From the NCBI RefSeq assembly GCF_002356315.1, contig NZ_AP018164.1:4712001-4776000 (forward strand): a stretch of DNA of 64,000 nucleotides, written 5' to 3'. The notes under the pieces were generated by a model. That model was not told where the DNA came from. It ran no database searches and worked only from the letters and a program-made list of their open reading frames with translations. Made by a program: the position numbers and the translations under genes. Below, piece after piece: positions 24,526-34,489 of the stretch. Every line of letters begins with the position of its first letter. The first letter of the stretch is position 1. Origin of the DNA: Mycobacterium shigaense (GTDB lineage: Bacteria; Actinomycetota; Actinomycetes; Mycobacteriales; Mycobacteriaceae).

Positions 24526-25214
24526 CAGTTGCCCCCGTCGGGATACTTCAGGTCGTACCCGGTCATCCGGCCCTGCTCGTCCTCGTGCACGATTACCCGC
24601 AATCGGTACGGCATGGATGGCTTGTGGACTCCGTCGATATCGGCCACCGTGACGCGCACCGACACGAGCACCGAGGCGTTGTCCGTAACCGTGTCAATGC
24701 CTTCCAGGGCCGCGCCGTTGATCACGGCTTCGGATGTCGCGTTGGTGGAACGGAACAAGGCCTTCAGGTTTTCGATGTTGTTGTTGGCGCCGAGCATGCC
24801 GCGCAGGGGGCCGCTGGTGCCGTTGAAGAACCGGTTTACGCTGTCGTCGACGTTGTCCTGCTTGTAGCTGAACATGTTGACCACCGTCTGCGTGGCGGTG
24901 TCGACGAAGCGCTGATCGCGCGCTTGCGCCGCTTGGGCGTGCCGATGCTGGATGACCAGAACCGTCAGGCAACCGGACAGCGCACCAATTGCCAACAGAG
25001 CCGCGGCAACCGAGATCCACCCGACCAGGGCGCGGTGCGGCCGTCGCCGCGGTGGCGGCTTGACGGTCTTGAGGGTCTTGACACGTTTCGGCGCATCCTT
25101 TCGCGGCTCGGGCGGCGCGTCGAGCTGAACCGTCCCGGCCGGGTCGGCCTCGCCCTTCGCCGGACCCGCCGGCCGCGACGCCCGCCGACGAACCCGTTGC
25201 GTTTGTGATGTCAC
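24525..25214 (-). CDS. Mce-associated membrane protein, Rv3493c-like
   Basis: A 229-residue protein. A basic, Pro-rich cytoplasmic N-terminus (about residues 1-70) precedes one transmembrane helix at about 72-95. The extracytoplasmic domain shows QTVVNMFSYKQDNVDDSVNRF, the usual pattern of the Mce-associated family, and a SVRVTVADIDG strand. It overlaps mce4F and the next gene by one base on each side and so is part of the operon. It is expected to assist assembly or stability of the Mce4 complex. Confidence 0.87.
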   Translation of the reverse strand: MTSQTQRVRRRASRPAGPAKGEADPAGTVQLDAPPEPRKDAPKRVKTLKTVKPPPRRRPHRALVGWISVAAALLAIGALSGCLTVLVIQHRHAQAAQARDQRFVDTATQTVVNMFSYKQDNVDDSVNRFFNGTSGPLRGMLGANNNIENLKALFRSTNATSEAVINGAALEGIDTVTDNASVLVSVRVTVADIDGVHKPSMPYRLRVIVHEDEQGRMTGYDLKYPDGGN

Positions 25215-26944
25215 TACATCGGCCTCGGATCAAGCATGAGGTCCACCCAATTCTCGGCGCCGGATACGCCGCTCGCGCCGGGCGCGAAGATACCAGTGCC
25301 ACCTGCGGGGTCCCTGAACGCCCCGCTGTTCTGGTCATAGGTGGCGTAGGCCGGTCCGCTGGCCTGCGGTGGCGCGGCAGGGCCCGGCGGCGGCCCCCAC
25401 GGCTTCTCCGGTCCCGGACCCGCCGGCGGTGGATTGATGCCGACCGGCGGCGCCGGCGGCGGCAGCCACTTCGGATACGGGAGCTGGGGCGGCACCGGCG
25501 GAACGCCCGGCGGCATCCACGATGGGTTGCCCGGCGGCGGCGGTCGGTCGTTGGGGGGCGGCGGGTCGTAGGCCGGCTGATGGTTCGGCAGCGGCCCGGG
25601 CCCGGGCACCACACCCGGAGGGGGCGGGCCCGCGATCGGCGTACCCGGATCCGGCTCGGCTTCCGGCGGAATATAGGGAAACTTGTTGGGCGGCAGCGTA
25701 TTCAGCCCGTTGGTTTCCGGCGTGTTGTATGGGACGGGCGGACCCCGCCACGGGTTGCGGCCGATCGGAACGTAACCCTTCGGGTCACGACACAGCTGAA
25801 TCGTCGGTGCCCGCTTACCGGGGAACTCCTGGCAGGGATAGTTGCGCGCACCACGCACGGTGCTGGGGTCGTTCTGGGCAACCTTACAATACAAGTCTTT
25901 CGGGAGCTCACGCACCGTTTCGTCGGCCGGGGTGCGCATCATCGGCGGGGGCAGGAAGCCGACGGCGCACGGCGGCGGATCGTTGAGGTCGAGCTTGAAG
26001 TCCAGCTTGCCGCCCTCGTCGAGCGGCGGGCCGCCCGCCATCGTGATGATCGCGGCGAACAACGCCGGCAGCACCACCAGAAGCTGCTCGATCGACTTGT
26101 GATAGATCACCCCGACCCGGCCCAGGTTGGCCAGGCTAGCGGCCAGTGCCGGGAACGACGGGCGGATGCCGGAGAATGCGGTGCTGGCCTCATCGGCCGC
26201 GTCCGGGGCGGTTTGCAGCGTCGAACGCAACTGCGGGTCGGCCTGGCGCACCTCGGAAGTGAACCGCGCCAACCCATCCGACAGCGACTTGATATCCGCG
26301 CCGGAGCGGATCTGGGCTTGCAGGAACGGACCGGCCTGGTCGATGAGCTGCGAGACCTGCGGGTAGTTCGCGTTGGCCTCGTCGACCAACAGCCGGGCCG
26401 ACTCGATCAGCCTGGCGAGCTCGGGTCCCGAACCGTTGGCAGCCTGGAAGGTTTCGTGTAGCAACTCACGCAACCGGGTGTCGCCCAGGCTATTGACCAA
26501 CGTCTCCGCACGCTTCAACAGGTCGGCGACGTCCTGCCCGATCCGGGTGTTGGCCCGCTCGATTCGAGATCCGTTGTGCAGCTTGGTCGATGCCGGACTG
26601 CCGGGCGGCACCAGGTCGATGTACTGCTCACCGACCGCGGACACGCTCTTGACGGTGGCGGTAACATTCGACGGGATCGGCGTGCCGCTGTTCAGCCGCA
26701 TCTCGGCGGTGACACCGCTGGGATTCAGCCCCACCGACTCCACCCTGCCGACCGCGACGCCGCGGTAGGTCACGTTCGCGTTCTTGTACAGACCACCGCC
26801 CGCGACGAAATCGGCACTCACACCGTAGGTTCCGATGCCGAATGTGGCGGGCAGCCGCAGGTAGAAGATCGCCATGATGGTCAGCGTGAGAACGGTGATC
26901 ACGGCGAAGATCCACAGCTGGATTCTGGTGAGTTTGTCGATCAT
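25214..26944 (-). CDS. mce4F: Mce4F, sterol importer subunit
   Basis: A 576-residue Mce protein. An N-terminal signal anchor (WIFAVITVLTLTIMAIFYLRL, about 9-29) precedes the MlaD/MCE domain at about 37-115. Long helical segments at about 130-300 form the tunnel of the Mce assembly. The C-terminus from about 390 is strongly proline-rich, a tail longer than in most Mce proteins. Mce4 subunits span the periplasm and carry cholesterol to the YrbE4 permease. The start lies 11 bp after the mce4E stop. Confidence 0.95.
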   Translation of the reverse strand: MIDKLTRIQLWIFAVITVLTLTIMAIFYLRLPATFGIGTYGVSADFVAGGGLYKNANVTYRGVAVGRVESVGLNPSGVTAEMRLNSGTPIPSNVTATVKSVSAVGEQYIDLVPPGSPASTKLHNGSRIERANTRIGQDVADLLKRAETLVNSLGDTRLRELLHETFQAANGSGPELARLIESARLLVDEANANYPQVSQLIDQAGPFLQAQIRSGADIKSLSDGLARFTSEVRQADPQLRSTLQTAPDAADEASTAFSGIRPSFPALAASLANLGRVGVIYHKSIEQLLVVLPALFAAIITMAGGPPLDEGGKLDFKLDLNDPPPCAVGFLPPPMMRTPADETVRELPKDLYCKVAQNDPSTVRGARNYPCQEFPGKRAPTIQLCRDPKGYVPIGRNPWRGPPVPYNTPETNGLNTLPPNKFPYIPPEAEPDPGTPIAGPPPPGVVPGPGPLPNHQPAYDPPPPNDRPPPPGNPSWMPPGVPPVPPQLPYPKWLPPPAPPVGINPPPAGPGPEKPWGPPPGPAAPPQASGPAYATYDQNSGAFRDPAGGTGIFAPGASGVSGAENWVDLMLDPRPM

Positions 26945-26955
26945 CCGCGCCGCCC

Positions 26956-28122
26956 CTACTGCCCTTGAGAACCCGAAGCCGTACCGGGCGGAATCTTGAA
27001 CGGGTCGGCCGCCTGTCCGGACAGGTTGGCCATCTCACCGGTCAAGAAGTCGGGCGGGTTGAGGATCTCACTCATGTGCATCATGTTCGGGTCGAGCGCA
27101 TACGACGTCGTGAAGAACGTCTCACCGAGTCGCCGCAGGGTGAGGTCGAAGGTGGTGAACACGTTGAGATAGTCGCCGCGCACGGCCTGCTTGATGCCGT
27201 AGTTGGGGAACGGGAACGTCAGCAGAATCTGCAGTGAGGTGACGAAAACCTTCCGGTTGTCGTTGAGCGACTTGACAACCGGATACAGGTCTTTGAGGTC
27301 CGCGGCAAAGTCGGACTTGGTTTTCGACAGCACGTTTGACGTCACCAACGCCAATTTCTTCAGGCTGGCGAACGCGTCGACGATGTGGTCACGGTTCTTG
27401 TTGAGGACGCGAATCGCTTCGGGCAGGCTGTCCAGCGCCTTACCCAGGTTGTCCTTGTCACGCGCCAGGGTGGAGGAGAACCGGCTGAGCCCATCGATGG
27501 CGCCGATGATGTCGTCGACCTGGCGGTTGAGCCCGGACGTCAATTCCTCCAACCGCGGCAGCAAGCCGACGAACTGGTCTTGCCGGCCCGCGACGGCCTG
27601 ATAAGCCTCGTCGGTAATCTCTTGCAGCGCGCCGAGATTGCCCTTGTTCACCACGACACCGAGAGCAGAAAACACCTCTTCGGTGGTGGGGAAGCGACTT
27701 GTGCTGGATTCCGAGATCTTCGACCCCTCAACGAGCCTGCCGGTCGCCGGCTTGCCTTTTGGTGCGGCCAGATCGATGTGCAGTGATCCCAGCAAAGAGG
27801 TCTGCGCGACCGCGGCGGTCGCGTTGGCCGGTAGCACCACATTCCCGTCCAGCGCCAACTTCACTGCGGCGTAGAAGGATCCGTCTGACCGCTGCTCGGC
27901 CTGGATACCGGAGACACTGCCGACGGTGACATCGTCGACCATCACCGGCGAGTTCTGCGGCAGCGTCGCGACGTCGGCCATATCGACCGTGATCGTGAAC
28001 GCGCCACCGCCGTGACCGCGTGTTCCGGGCATCGCGAGCGAATTCAGCCCGTTGAACTGACATCCGGCCAGCAGAATCCCACCCAGCGCTAAAGCACTGC
28101 AGCGCATCCAGATTCGGCTCAT
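26956..28122 (-). CDS. mce4E: Mce4E lipoprotein (LprN), sterol importer subunit
   Basis: A 388-residue Mce protein made as a lipoprotein: the signal peptide ends in LLAGC with lipidated Cys21. The MCE domain covers about residues 42-120 (FTITVDMADVATLPQNSPVM, then VDDVTVGSV). The helical tunnel region follows, and the C-terminus contains ANLSGQAADPFKIPPG. The ATG at 28122 overlaps the mce4D stop by 4 nt; the track ORF extending further upstream is read-through of mce4D in another frame. The mce E subunits are usually lipoproteins, as here. Confidence 0.94.
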   Translation of the reverse strand: MSRIWMRCSALALGGILLAGCQFNGLNSLAMPGTRGHGGGAFTITVDMADVATLPQNSPVMVDDVTVGSVSGIQAEQRSDGSFYAAVKLALDGNVVLPANATAAVAQTSLLGSLHIDLAAPKGKPATGRLVEGSKISESSTSRFPTTEEVFSALGVVVNKGNLGALQEITDEAYQAVAGRQDQFVGLLPRLEELTSGLNRQVDDIIGAIDGLSRFSSTLARDKDNLGKALDSLPEAIRVLNKNRDHIVDAFASLKKLALVTSNVLSKTKSDFAADLKDLYPVVKSLNDNRKVFVTSLQILLTFPFPNYGIKQAVRGDYLNVFTTFDLTLRRLGETFFTTSYALDPNMMHMSEILNPPDFLTGEMANLSGQAADPFKIPPGTASGSQGQ

Positions 28123-29537
28123 CCGCCACCGCCCTGACCGTTTTGCAACCCGGCGGACGGCCCGGGCGGCGGGCCTGGCAGCGGACCGAAGTCCGAGCCC
28201 GGACCAGGCGCAGGAGCGGCCGGCGGCCCCGGCGCCGGTCCACCCTGAGGGGCGGTCGGTACCAACAGGGCCTGCAGGTCGGCGGGGTTCTGGGCGGGGT
28301 GCGCCGGACCACTGTTGGCCGGTATCCAGGTCAGCTGCGGAACCGGCGTCTGCGCCTTGGCCTGCGTCTCCGGGGTGTCGTAGATGATCTGGCCCTTGTA
28401 CGCCGTGATCGTGTTGAGCGGGTGGAACATGATCGGCGGGTAGTTCACCGCCAGCCGGCGCAGCACCGGCCCCAACCGCTCGCGGCACAGCTCGGCACGC
28501 CGGTAGTAATCGGGTGCCCTCGAGCCGCCTGCGGTTTCGAAGGAACCTCCACAGATGAACTGCACCGGGTTGGCGAATTCGGGGATCGACAGCAGGCCGT
28601 TCAGCGTGCCCTGCGCGGGGTCATAGATGTTGTAGAAGTTCGCGATACCGGGCCCCGCGACGTGCAACACCTGCTCGATGTTGTCGCTCTGGTCACTCAA
28701 GGTCTTGGCGAAATCGTTGAGCTGATTGACCGTGTCGATCAGGGTCGTGTTGTTCTCGTGCAGGAAGCCGCGGATGTCCGAGAGCGCCGTGTTGAGCGTG
28801 CCCAGCGTCTTGTCCAGGTGGCGCGAGCTGTCGGCGAGGACCTGCGATACCGACGCGACGCTGCCGGCAAACTGCACGATCTGCTCATTGCTCGCCGAGA
28901 GCGCGTTGACCAGAACCTGCAGGTTCTTGACCGTACCGAAAATGTCGCTGCGTGAATCTCCCAGTCGGCCCGCGACTTGCGACAGCTCGCGCAACGCGTT
29001 GTGGAAAGACTCGCCCTTACCGTCGAAGGTGTCCGCGGCCTGGTTGATCGCGGCGCCCAACGGTCCCTGCATCGAGCCGGTCGTCGGCCCGAGCGAGGCA
29101 GCCAGCTGGGTGAGCGATTCCTTCACCTCGTCCCATTCCACCGGTACGGCAGTGCGGGACAGCTCGATGCTGCCGCCCGCAGGCAGCACGTCCCCGCCGG
29201 TGTATACCGGTGTGAGCTGAATGAACCGCGCCGCCACCAGGTTTGGCGACATGATGACGGCCTTGGCGTCCTTGGGGATCTTCACGTCGCTGGACACCGA
29301 CATGGTGATCTTCACATCGGATGGCCGCGGCTCGATCGAGTCGATCGTGCCGACCGGAACGCCGATGACGCGGACCTGATCTCCGGGGTAGAGCCCTACA
29401 GCAGAAGCGAAATAGCCGACGATCTTTCGGCTGTTGGCTTGTGAGGACAGCACATAAACGCCCCCCACCAGCACCGCGACCAGCGCGATGACGGTGACGA
29501 AGCGCAGCCCCCGGCTGCCCGCAATCCGTTGTCTCAT
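28119..29537 (-). CDS. mce4D: Mce4D, sterol importer subunit
   Basis: A 472-residue Mce protein with an N-terminal hydrophobic anchor (FVTVIALVAVLVGGVYVLSS, about 13-32) and an MCE domain at about 37-115 (ASAVGLYPGDQVRVIGVPVG). The helical region follows and ends in a Pro/Gly-rich tail from about 410. It overlaps mce4C and mce4E by 4 nt each, so all are translated from one message. It forms part of the hexameric Mce4 channel for cholesterol. Confidence 0.94.
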   Translation of the reverse strand: MRQRIAGSRGLRFVTVIALVAVLVGGVYVLSSQANSRKIVGYFASAVGLYPGDQVRVIGVPVGTIDSIEPRPSDVKITMSVSSDVKIPKDAKAVIMSPNLVAARFIQLTPVYTGGDVLPAGGSIELSRTAVPVEWDEVKESLTQLAASLGPTTGSMQGPLGAAINQAADTFDGKGESFHNALRELSQVAGRLGDSRSDIFGTVKNLQVLVNALSASNEQIVQFAGSVASVSQVLADSSRHLDKTLGTLNTALSDIRGFLHENNTTLIDTVNQLNDFAKTLSDQSDNIEQVLHVAGPGIANFYNIYDPAQGTLNGLLSIPEFANPVQFICGGSFETAGGSRAPDYYRRAELCRERLGPVLRRLAVNYPPIMFHPLNTITAYKGQIIYDTPETQAKAQTPVPQLTWIPANSGPAHPAQNPADLQALLVPTAPQGGPAPGPPAAPAPGPGSDFGPLPGPPPGPSAGLQNGQGGGG

Positions 29538-30598
29538 GGCGACTTCGGTCGGATGACCCAGCGTTCCTGGATCAACCCCTTGAGGTAGTCGGAGAGGCTG
29601 GCCGGCAGCTTGCCCGGCTGATAGAAGAAGTCGAACATGGCGGCCAGCAGCGGCGCCGGGATGACACCGTAGACGTTGACGTTGAAGCCGGGTCCGGAAC
29701 CGACGACCTCGCCCAGCTCGGTCGCGTAGGTGGGCAACCGTTTGAGCGCCTCGGTGATGTAGTCGCGGCGCTCATTGAGGTTGCTCAGCACGTCGTTGAG
29801 CTTGCTCAACGCGGGGCCGAACTCCTTGCGGTTGTCGGCGACGAACCCCGAAATCTGTTGTGAGACGCCGTCGATGCCGGAGATCAATTGTGACAACGCG
29901 GCGCGCCGCTCGTCGAGCGCGGCGAACAGATCGTTGCCGTCGTCGACCAGCTTGTTCACCTGGTCGGCGCGCTGGGACAGCACCGACGTCACCGATTTGG
30001 CATGAGCCAGCAGGCTTTGCAGCGCCTCGTCGCGGCGGTCCAGCGTGCGCGACAGCGAGGTCACCCCGTCCAGCGCACCCCGTAACTGCGGCGTCGCGTC
30101 GTGCAGGGTGTTGGTCAGGACGCTCAGCGCGTGCTCGAATTGCGGCTTGTCGAGGTCGTTCGCGTTCTGGCCCAGGTCCTCGAGCGCGCCGGCCAGGGTG
30201 TAGGGGGTGGTGGTCCGGCTCAACGGAATGGAGGTCGCCTTGCCGCTGCCGGCCGGTGTGACCGAAATGGACCGCTCGCCAAGGATGGTGTCGGTCCGGA
30301 TCGCGGCCAACGATTGGTCGCCCACCGTGACGTGCCGATCCGCCGAGAACGTGACCTTGGCGCTGCCTCCGGCCAGACCGACGGATTGCACCTTGCCGAC
30401 CTTGAAGCCGGAGACGTAGACGGCGTTGCCGGGCGAGATGCCGCCGGCGTCGGTGAAATAAGCGTCGTAGGTCTTTCCCTGCGGGTAGAACGGCAGGTTG
30501 GCGTAGCCGAAGGCGATGAGCACGACGCAGATCACCAGCACCACGCCGAATACCCCGGTACGCAATGGATCGCGTTCGCGCTTTGCACTACTTGACAA
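29534..30598 (-). CDS. mce4C: Mce4C, sterol importer subunit
   Basis: A Mce protein of about 354 residues with one N-terminal anchor (GVFGVVLVICVVLIAFGYANL) and an MCE domain (YFTDAGGISPGNAVYVSGFKVG). The tunnel-forming helices follow. I chose TTG 30598, which has GGAAGG about 7 nt upstream and overlaps the mce4B end by 11 nt. GTG 30634 is the alternative and would add 12 residues without a ribosome site. The protein has only a short tail, unlike Mce4D and Mce4F. Confidence 0.9.
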   Translation of the reverse strand: MSSSAKRERDPLRTGVFGVVLVICVVLIAFGYANLPFYPQGKTYDAYFTDAGGISPGNAVYVSGFKVGKVQSVGLAGGSAKVTFSADRHVTVGDQSLAAIRTDTILGERSISVTPAGSGKATSIPLSRTTTPYTLAGALEDLGQNANDLDKPQFEHALSVLTNTLHDATPQLRGALDGVTSLSRTLDRRDEALQSLLAHAKSVTSVLSQRADQVNKLVDDGNDLFAALDERRAALSQLISGIDGVSQQISGFVADNRKEFGPALSKLNDVLSNLNERRDYITEALKRLPTYATELGEVVGSGPGFNVNVYGVIPAPLLAAMFDFFYQPGKLPASLSDYLKGLIQERWVIRPKSP

Positions 30599-31640
30599 AA
30601 GCGCACCTTCCCACGCTGGGATCGACCTGGCCACCGAGGGGCAGCAGGATGTCGCTGCCGGCCGGCCCGTTGATCTTGATGGTCACGGAGCAGAAGTAGA
30701 TGTTGAAGAACGATCCGTAGGCCCCGAGCGCAGACAGCCGCAGATAGTCCTCGCCCAGCTGCTCGACGTCGTTGTCGACCTCGGCCTTGCGGCTGTCGAT
30801 CTCGGTGGCCAGCGGCCGAGTGTTTTCCAGGATGCCCTGCAGCGGCCGGCGCGAATTCTTCAGCAACTCAGTCAGATCCGCCGTGGTCGACGCCAGCGGC
30901 GGGATGGCTCCCGCGATCGAGTCCTTGTTCTTGGCCAGGCCGGTGATCAGCTGCTGCAGCTGGTCGACGCTCGCCGAGAACTTCGCGCCCTTCTCGTCGA
31001 TGGTGCCCAGCACCGTGTTGAGGTTGTTGATCACGTCACCGATCAGCTGATCGCGCTGGCCCAGCGTCGTCGAGAAAGCGCTGGTGTCCGCGAGCACGTT
31101 CGACAATGCGCCGCCCTGGCCTTGGAGCAACTCGATGACCGCGCTGCTGATCGTGTTGACCTTGTTGGCGTCCAAGCCCTTGAGCACCGGTCGCAGCCCG
31201 CCCAGCAACGCATCCAGATCCAGTGCGGGCTGGGTGTGTTGGGCGTTGATTGTCCCGCCGGGCCCCAGCTTACGCAGCTCGCCCGGGCCGGAGGTGATCT
31301 CCAGGAACCGGTCGCCCACCAGGTTCTCGTAGCGGATCACCGCGCGCGTCGAGGAGTACAGCGTGTACCGGTCGTCGATTCCGAACTCGACGTCCACGGT
31401 GTTGTCCGGGTTGAGCTTGATGCCGTTCACCGCACCAACCGGCACACCGGAAATGCGGACCTTCTGACCAGCCTTCAGCCTGGACGCGTCGATAAACGTT
31501 GCGTGGTAGGTGTTTTCAGAGCCGAACCGGAAGTCCCCGAAGACCACTACCAGGCCGGCGGCCACCAACAGCATCGCCACAGTGAAGATGCTTACCTTGA
31601 TCATCATCGACCGGTGCGACGGAATTTCCGAGCCGGCCAT
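30588..31640 (-). CDS. mce4B: Mce4B, sterol importer subunit
   Basis: A 350-residue Mce protein. The anchor helix is at about 15-35 (VSIFTVAMLLVAAGLVVVF) and the MCE domain at about 40-120 (TFIDASRLKAGQKVRISGVPVG). The long helical region follows. The C-terminus is hydrophilic and ends in CAFVK. Its ATG overlaps the mce4A stop by one base. It is part of the periplasmic cholesterol channel together with the other Mce4 subunits. Confidence 0.94.
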   Translation of the reverse strand: MAGSEIPSHRSMMIKVSIFTVAMLLVAAGLVVVFGDFRFGSENTYHATFIDASRLKAGQKVRISGVPVGAVNGIKLNPDNTVDVEFGIDDRYTLYSSTRAVIRYENLVGDRFLEITSGPGELRKLGPGGTINAQHTQPALDLDALLGGLRPVLKGLDANKVNTISSAVIELLQGQGGALSNVLADTSAFSTTLGQRDQLIGDVINNLNTVLGTIDEKGAKFSASVDQLQQLITGLAKNKDSIAGAIPPLASTTADLTELLKNSRRPLQGILENTRPLATEIDSRKAEVDNDVEQLGEDYLRLSALGAYGSFFNIYFCSVTIKINGPAGSDILLPLGGQVDPSVGRCAFVK

Positions 31641-32842
31641 CAGAAGTCGTCCCGTTCCGCGAAGGCGCCGTGGAACAGGAACTGCAACGTCGAGGGGGCA
31701 TCGAACTGCAGCTCGGTGAACGGCTCATACGGGATGTTGGCGTTATCGGTGACCAGGAACGGCGCCCGGTACCACGAACCGCCGTTCTGCTTGTTCGGGA
31801 TGTCCGGCAGCCCCCGGCAGTTCGGCCCGCCGGAGGCATTGACGATCGGCAGTGACTCCGGGTAGGTGTAGGCCGGCGCGCCCAGGACGAAGCTCGACGA
31901 CGTAAACAGACCGGCCTTGCGAACACCGAGAACTGGTCCGAACTCCTTGAGTCCGCGATCGAACCCCTTGAACAGGCAACCGAATTCGGGCGAGTAGTCT
32001 CCGGCTACTTTCAGCGGGGCCCGCAGCCGGTTGATGGCGTCGATCAGGTTTTGCTCCGCCGGTTCCAGCGTCTCGTGGGCGTTGTTGGCCAGGCCGATCG
32101 TGGACAGCAACGTGTCGTTAAGATTCTTCTGCTGATCGACAACGGTCTTGTCGATGGCGGGCAGGTTGTCGAAGATCGTGTTGAGGTCCGGGGCCGCGTC
32201 GGCGTAGATGTTGGTCACGACCGCGGTCTTGCGGAAGTCCTCCTGCAGCGCGCCGAGCTTCGGATTAACCTGCTGTGTCAGGGTATTCAGGCCGCCGAGC
32301 AGCGCGCCGAAGTCGTCGCCGTGACCACGCAGGCCCTCGGCGAACGCGCTCAGCGTCCCATTCAGTTCAACTGGGTCGACTTTGTGCAGCAGGTCGATGA
32401 GCGACTGGAACAAGGTATTGACTTCCAGCTGCACCGCCGAGGCGCTCACGTGCGCGTCCGGACGCAGCGGCGTCGGCGACGGCGCCTGCGGCGGAACGAA
32501 TTCCACCGACTTCGCGCCGAAAATGGTGTTGCCCGCGATGTGCACCGTCGCGTTGGACGGAATGTAGTGCATGTCGTCGCTGTTGATCGCCAGCGTCAGG
32601 CGGGCCTGATCGGCCGCGTAGCTGATGTCGGTGACCTTGCCGATCTGGATGCCCCGGTACTTGACCTTGGCGCCGGTGTCCATCACCAGCCCGGCCCGCG
32701 GCGCCGCGACGGTCACGGTGTCGGTCGACGCGAACGCCGCCGTGTAGGAGAGATAAGTCAGGACGCAGAACGCCACCAGCAGGCTGGCCAGCACCGCTGC
32801 TGCCAGCCGGACGTGTGAGCGTCGCGCGTCTGTCTCTGCCAT
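31640..32842 (-). CDS. mce4A: Mce4A, sterol importer subunit
   Basis: A 400-residue Mce protein with an anchor helix at about 12-38 (AAAVLASLLVAFCVLTYLSY) and an MCE domain at about 42-118 (GLVMDTGAKVKYRGIQIGKV). The helical region follows, with the PDLNTIFDNLPAIDKT segment of Mce A proteins and several cysteines near 290-350. In M. tuberculosis Mce4A binds cholesterol and is needed for growth on it. The gene starts 20 bp after yrbE4B and is the first Mce subunit of the operon. Confidence 0.95.
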   Translation of the reverse strand: MAETDARRSHVRLAAAVLASLLVAFCVLTYLSYTAAFASTDTVTVAAPRAGLVMDTGAKVKYRGIQIGKVTDISYAADQARLTLAINSDDMHYIPSNATVHIAGNTIFGAKSVEFVPPQAPSPTPLRPDAHVSASAVQLEVNTLFQSLIDLLHKVDPVELNGTLSAFAEGLRGHGDDFGALLGGLNTLTQQVNPKLGALQEDFRKTAVVTNIYADAAPDLNTIFDNLPAIDKTVVDQQKNLNDTLLSTIGLANNAHETLEPAEQNLIDAINRLRAPLKVAGDYSPEFGCLFKGFDRGLKEFGPVLGVRKAGLFTSSSFVLGAPAYTYPESLPIVNASGGPNCRGLPDIPNKQNGGSWYRAPFLVTDNANIPYEPFTELQFDAPSTLQFLFHGAFAERDDF

Positions 32843-32862
32843 GTTCCTTTTAAGCGGGTCTC

Positions 32863-33705
32863 TTATCCAGAGAGGTTGAAGTTACCGGACGCGCCGTAAA
32901 CCGCCAACGAGATGAACAAAGTGATGACGACCACGACGATCAGCGAGGTCCGCACCGCCTGTCCGACCGCGATACCCACGCCGACCGGCCCCCCGCTGGC
33001 GTTGTATCCGTAATAGGTGTGGACCAGCATCACCGCGATCGACATGACGATGGCCTGCAAGAACGACCACAGCAGGTCCGACGGGATCAGGAAGGTATTG
33101 AAGTAGTGGTCGTACAGACCCGCTGACTGCCCGTTGATGAACACCGTCGTGAAGCGGGCGGCGAAAAACGCGGCCAGCACGGACAGCGAATACAGCGGAA
33201 TGATGGCGACGAGTCCGGCGATCAGCCGGGTGGACACCAGGTAGGACACCGAGTGCACTGCCATGCACTCCACGGCGTCGATTTCCTCGGACACCCGCAT
33301 GGCCCCCAACTGCGCGGTGGCACCCGCGCCGATGGTCGCGGCCAGCGCGATACCGGCAATCACCGGTGCGACGACACGGACGTTGAGGAACGCCGACAGG
33401 AAGCCTGTCAGCGCCTCGATACCGATGTTGCCCAAAGACGAATAGCCCTGCACCGCAATGACACCGCCGGACGCCAGCGTCAGGAACGCCGCAACGCCGA
33501 CCGTGCCGCCGATCATGACGAGCGCCCCGGCGCCCAGCGTCATCTCGGCGACGAGCCGGATGGTCTCCTTGCGGTATCGGGTCAACGCGTTGGGGACGTA
33601 CCGAACGGTCTGGCCGTAGAACAGCGCCTGCTCACCGAAGTCGTCGACCGGACCTTGCAGTCGCGACGCCAAATTGCGGAAACGGTAGGTGAGGTCATAG
33701 CTCAT
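32863..33705 (-). CDS. yrbE4B: YrbE4B, permease of the Mce4 importer
   Basis: A 280-residue MlaE-type integral membrane permease with about five helices. The conserved EQ-loop-like segment is LGAMRVSEEIDAVECM, which couples to the ATPase MceG encoded elsewhere. It pairs with YrbE4A to form the membrane core to which Mce4A-F attach. It begins 19 bp downstream of yrbE4A. Confidence 0.95.
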   Translation of the reverse strand: MSYDLTYRFRNLASRLQGPVDDFGEQALFYGQTVRYVPNALTRYRKETIRLVAEMTLGAGALVMIGGTVGVAAFLTLASGGVIAVQGYSSLGNIGIEALTGFLSAFLNVRVVAPVIAGIALAATIGAGATAQLGAMRVSEEIDAVECMAVHSVSYLVSTRLIAGLVAIIPLYSLSVLAAFFAARFTTVFINGQSAGLYDHYFNTFLIPSDLLWSFLQAIVMSIAVMLVHTYYGYNASGGPVGVGIAVGQAVRTSLIVVVVITLFISLAVYGASGNFNLSG

Positions 33706-33724
33706 CGCCGGCTCGCCCCGCTCA

Positions 33725-34489
33725 TCACTTGGCCGAGATCCGTACGCCGATGGCCGTCATCACGACGTTGATGACGAACAGACAGATGAAGGCGTAGACG
33801 ACGGTTTCGTTGACCGCGTTACCGACGCCCTTGGGGCCACCTTTGACGGTCAGGCCGCGGTAGCACCCGACCAGCCCGGCCATCACGCCGAACAACAACG
33901 CCTTAACTTCGGCGAGCAGCAACTCGCGCAGCCCGGTCAACACGGTCAGCCCGTTGATGAACGCGCCCGGATTGACGCCCTGGAGGAACACCGAGAACAC
34001 GTAGCCGCCCGACAAACCGATCGCGCACACCAGGCCGTTGAGTAGTAGTGCGACGACGGTCGAGGCCAACACCCGGGGCACGACCAGCCGGTGGATCGGG
34101 TCGATGCCGAGGACCCGCATCGCGTCGATCTCTTCGCGGATGGTGCGCGCGCCCAGGTCGGCGCAGATCGCGGTGGCGCCGGCGCCGGCCACCACGAGCA
34201 CGGTCACCACCGGGCCCAGCTGGGTGATGGTGCCGAATGCCGTTCCGGCGCCGGACAAGTCGGCCGCGCCGATTTCTCGCAGCAGGATGTTGAGCGTAAA
34301 GGCCACCAGAACCGTGAAGGGGATCGACACCAACAGCGTCGGGACCAACGACACGCGCGCGATCATCCAGGTCTGATCCAGAAACTCGCGGTATTGAAAC
34401 GGCCGTCGCAACGAGGCGCGGCCGGTATCGATCATCATCTCAAAAAACCCGCCGACAGCACGGGCGGGCACCGCGAGCTGTTCGATCAA
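33725..34489 (-). CDS. yrbE4A: YrbE4A, permease of the Mce4 importer
   Basis: An MlaE-family permease and first gene of the mce4 operon. From TTG 34489 it has 254 residues, starting at the IEQLAVPARAVGGFFEM segment that begins the family. A GGGGG ribosome site lies about 6 nt before this TTG. GTG 34513 and the ATG at 34579 are in-frame alternatives but add residues that do not look conserved. The coupling segment LGARTIREEIDAMRVLGIDP is clear. A weak KstR-like site lies about 190 nt upstream. Confidence 0.9.
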   Translation of the reverse strand: MIEQLAVPARAVGGFFEMMIDTGRASLRRPFQYREFLDQTWMIARVSLVPTLLVSIPFTVLVAFTLNILLREIGAADLSGAGTAFGTITQLGPVVTVLVVAGAGATAICADLGARTIREEIDAMRVLGIDPIHRLVVPRVLASTVVALLLNGLVCAIGLSGGYVFSVFLQGVNPGAFINGLTVLTGLRELLLAEVKALLFGVMAGLVGCYRGLTVKGGPKGVGNAVNETVVYAFICLFVINVVMTAIGVRISAK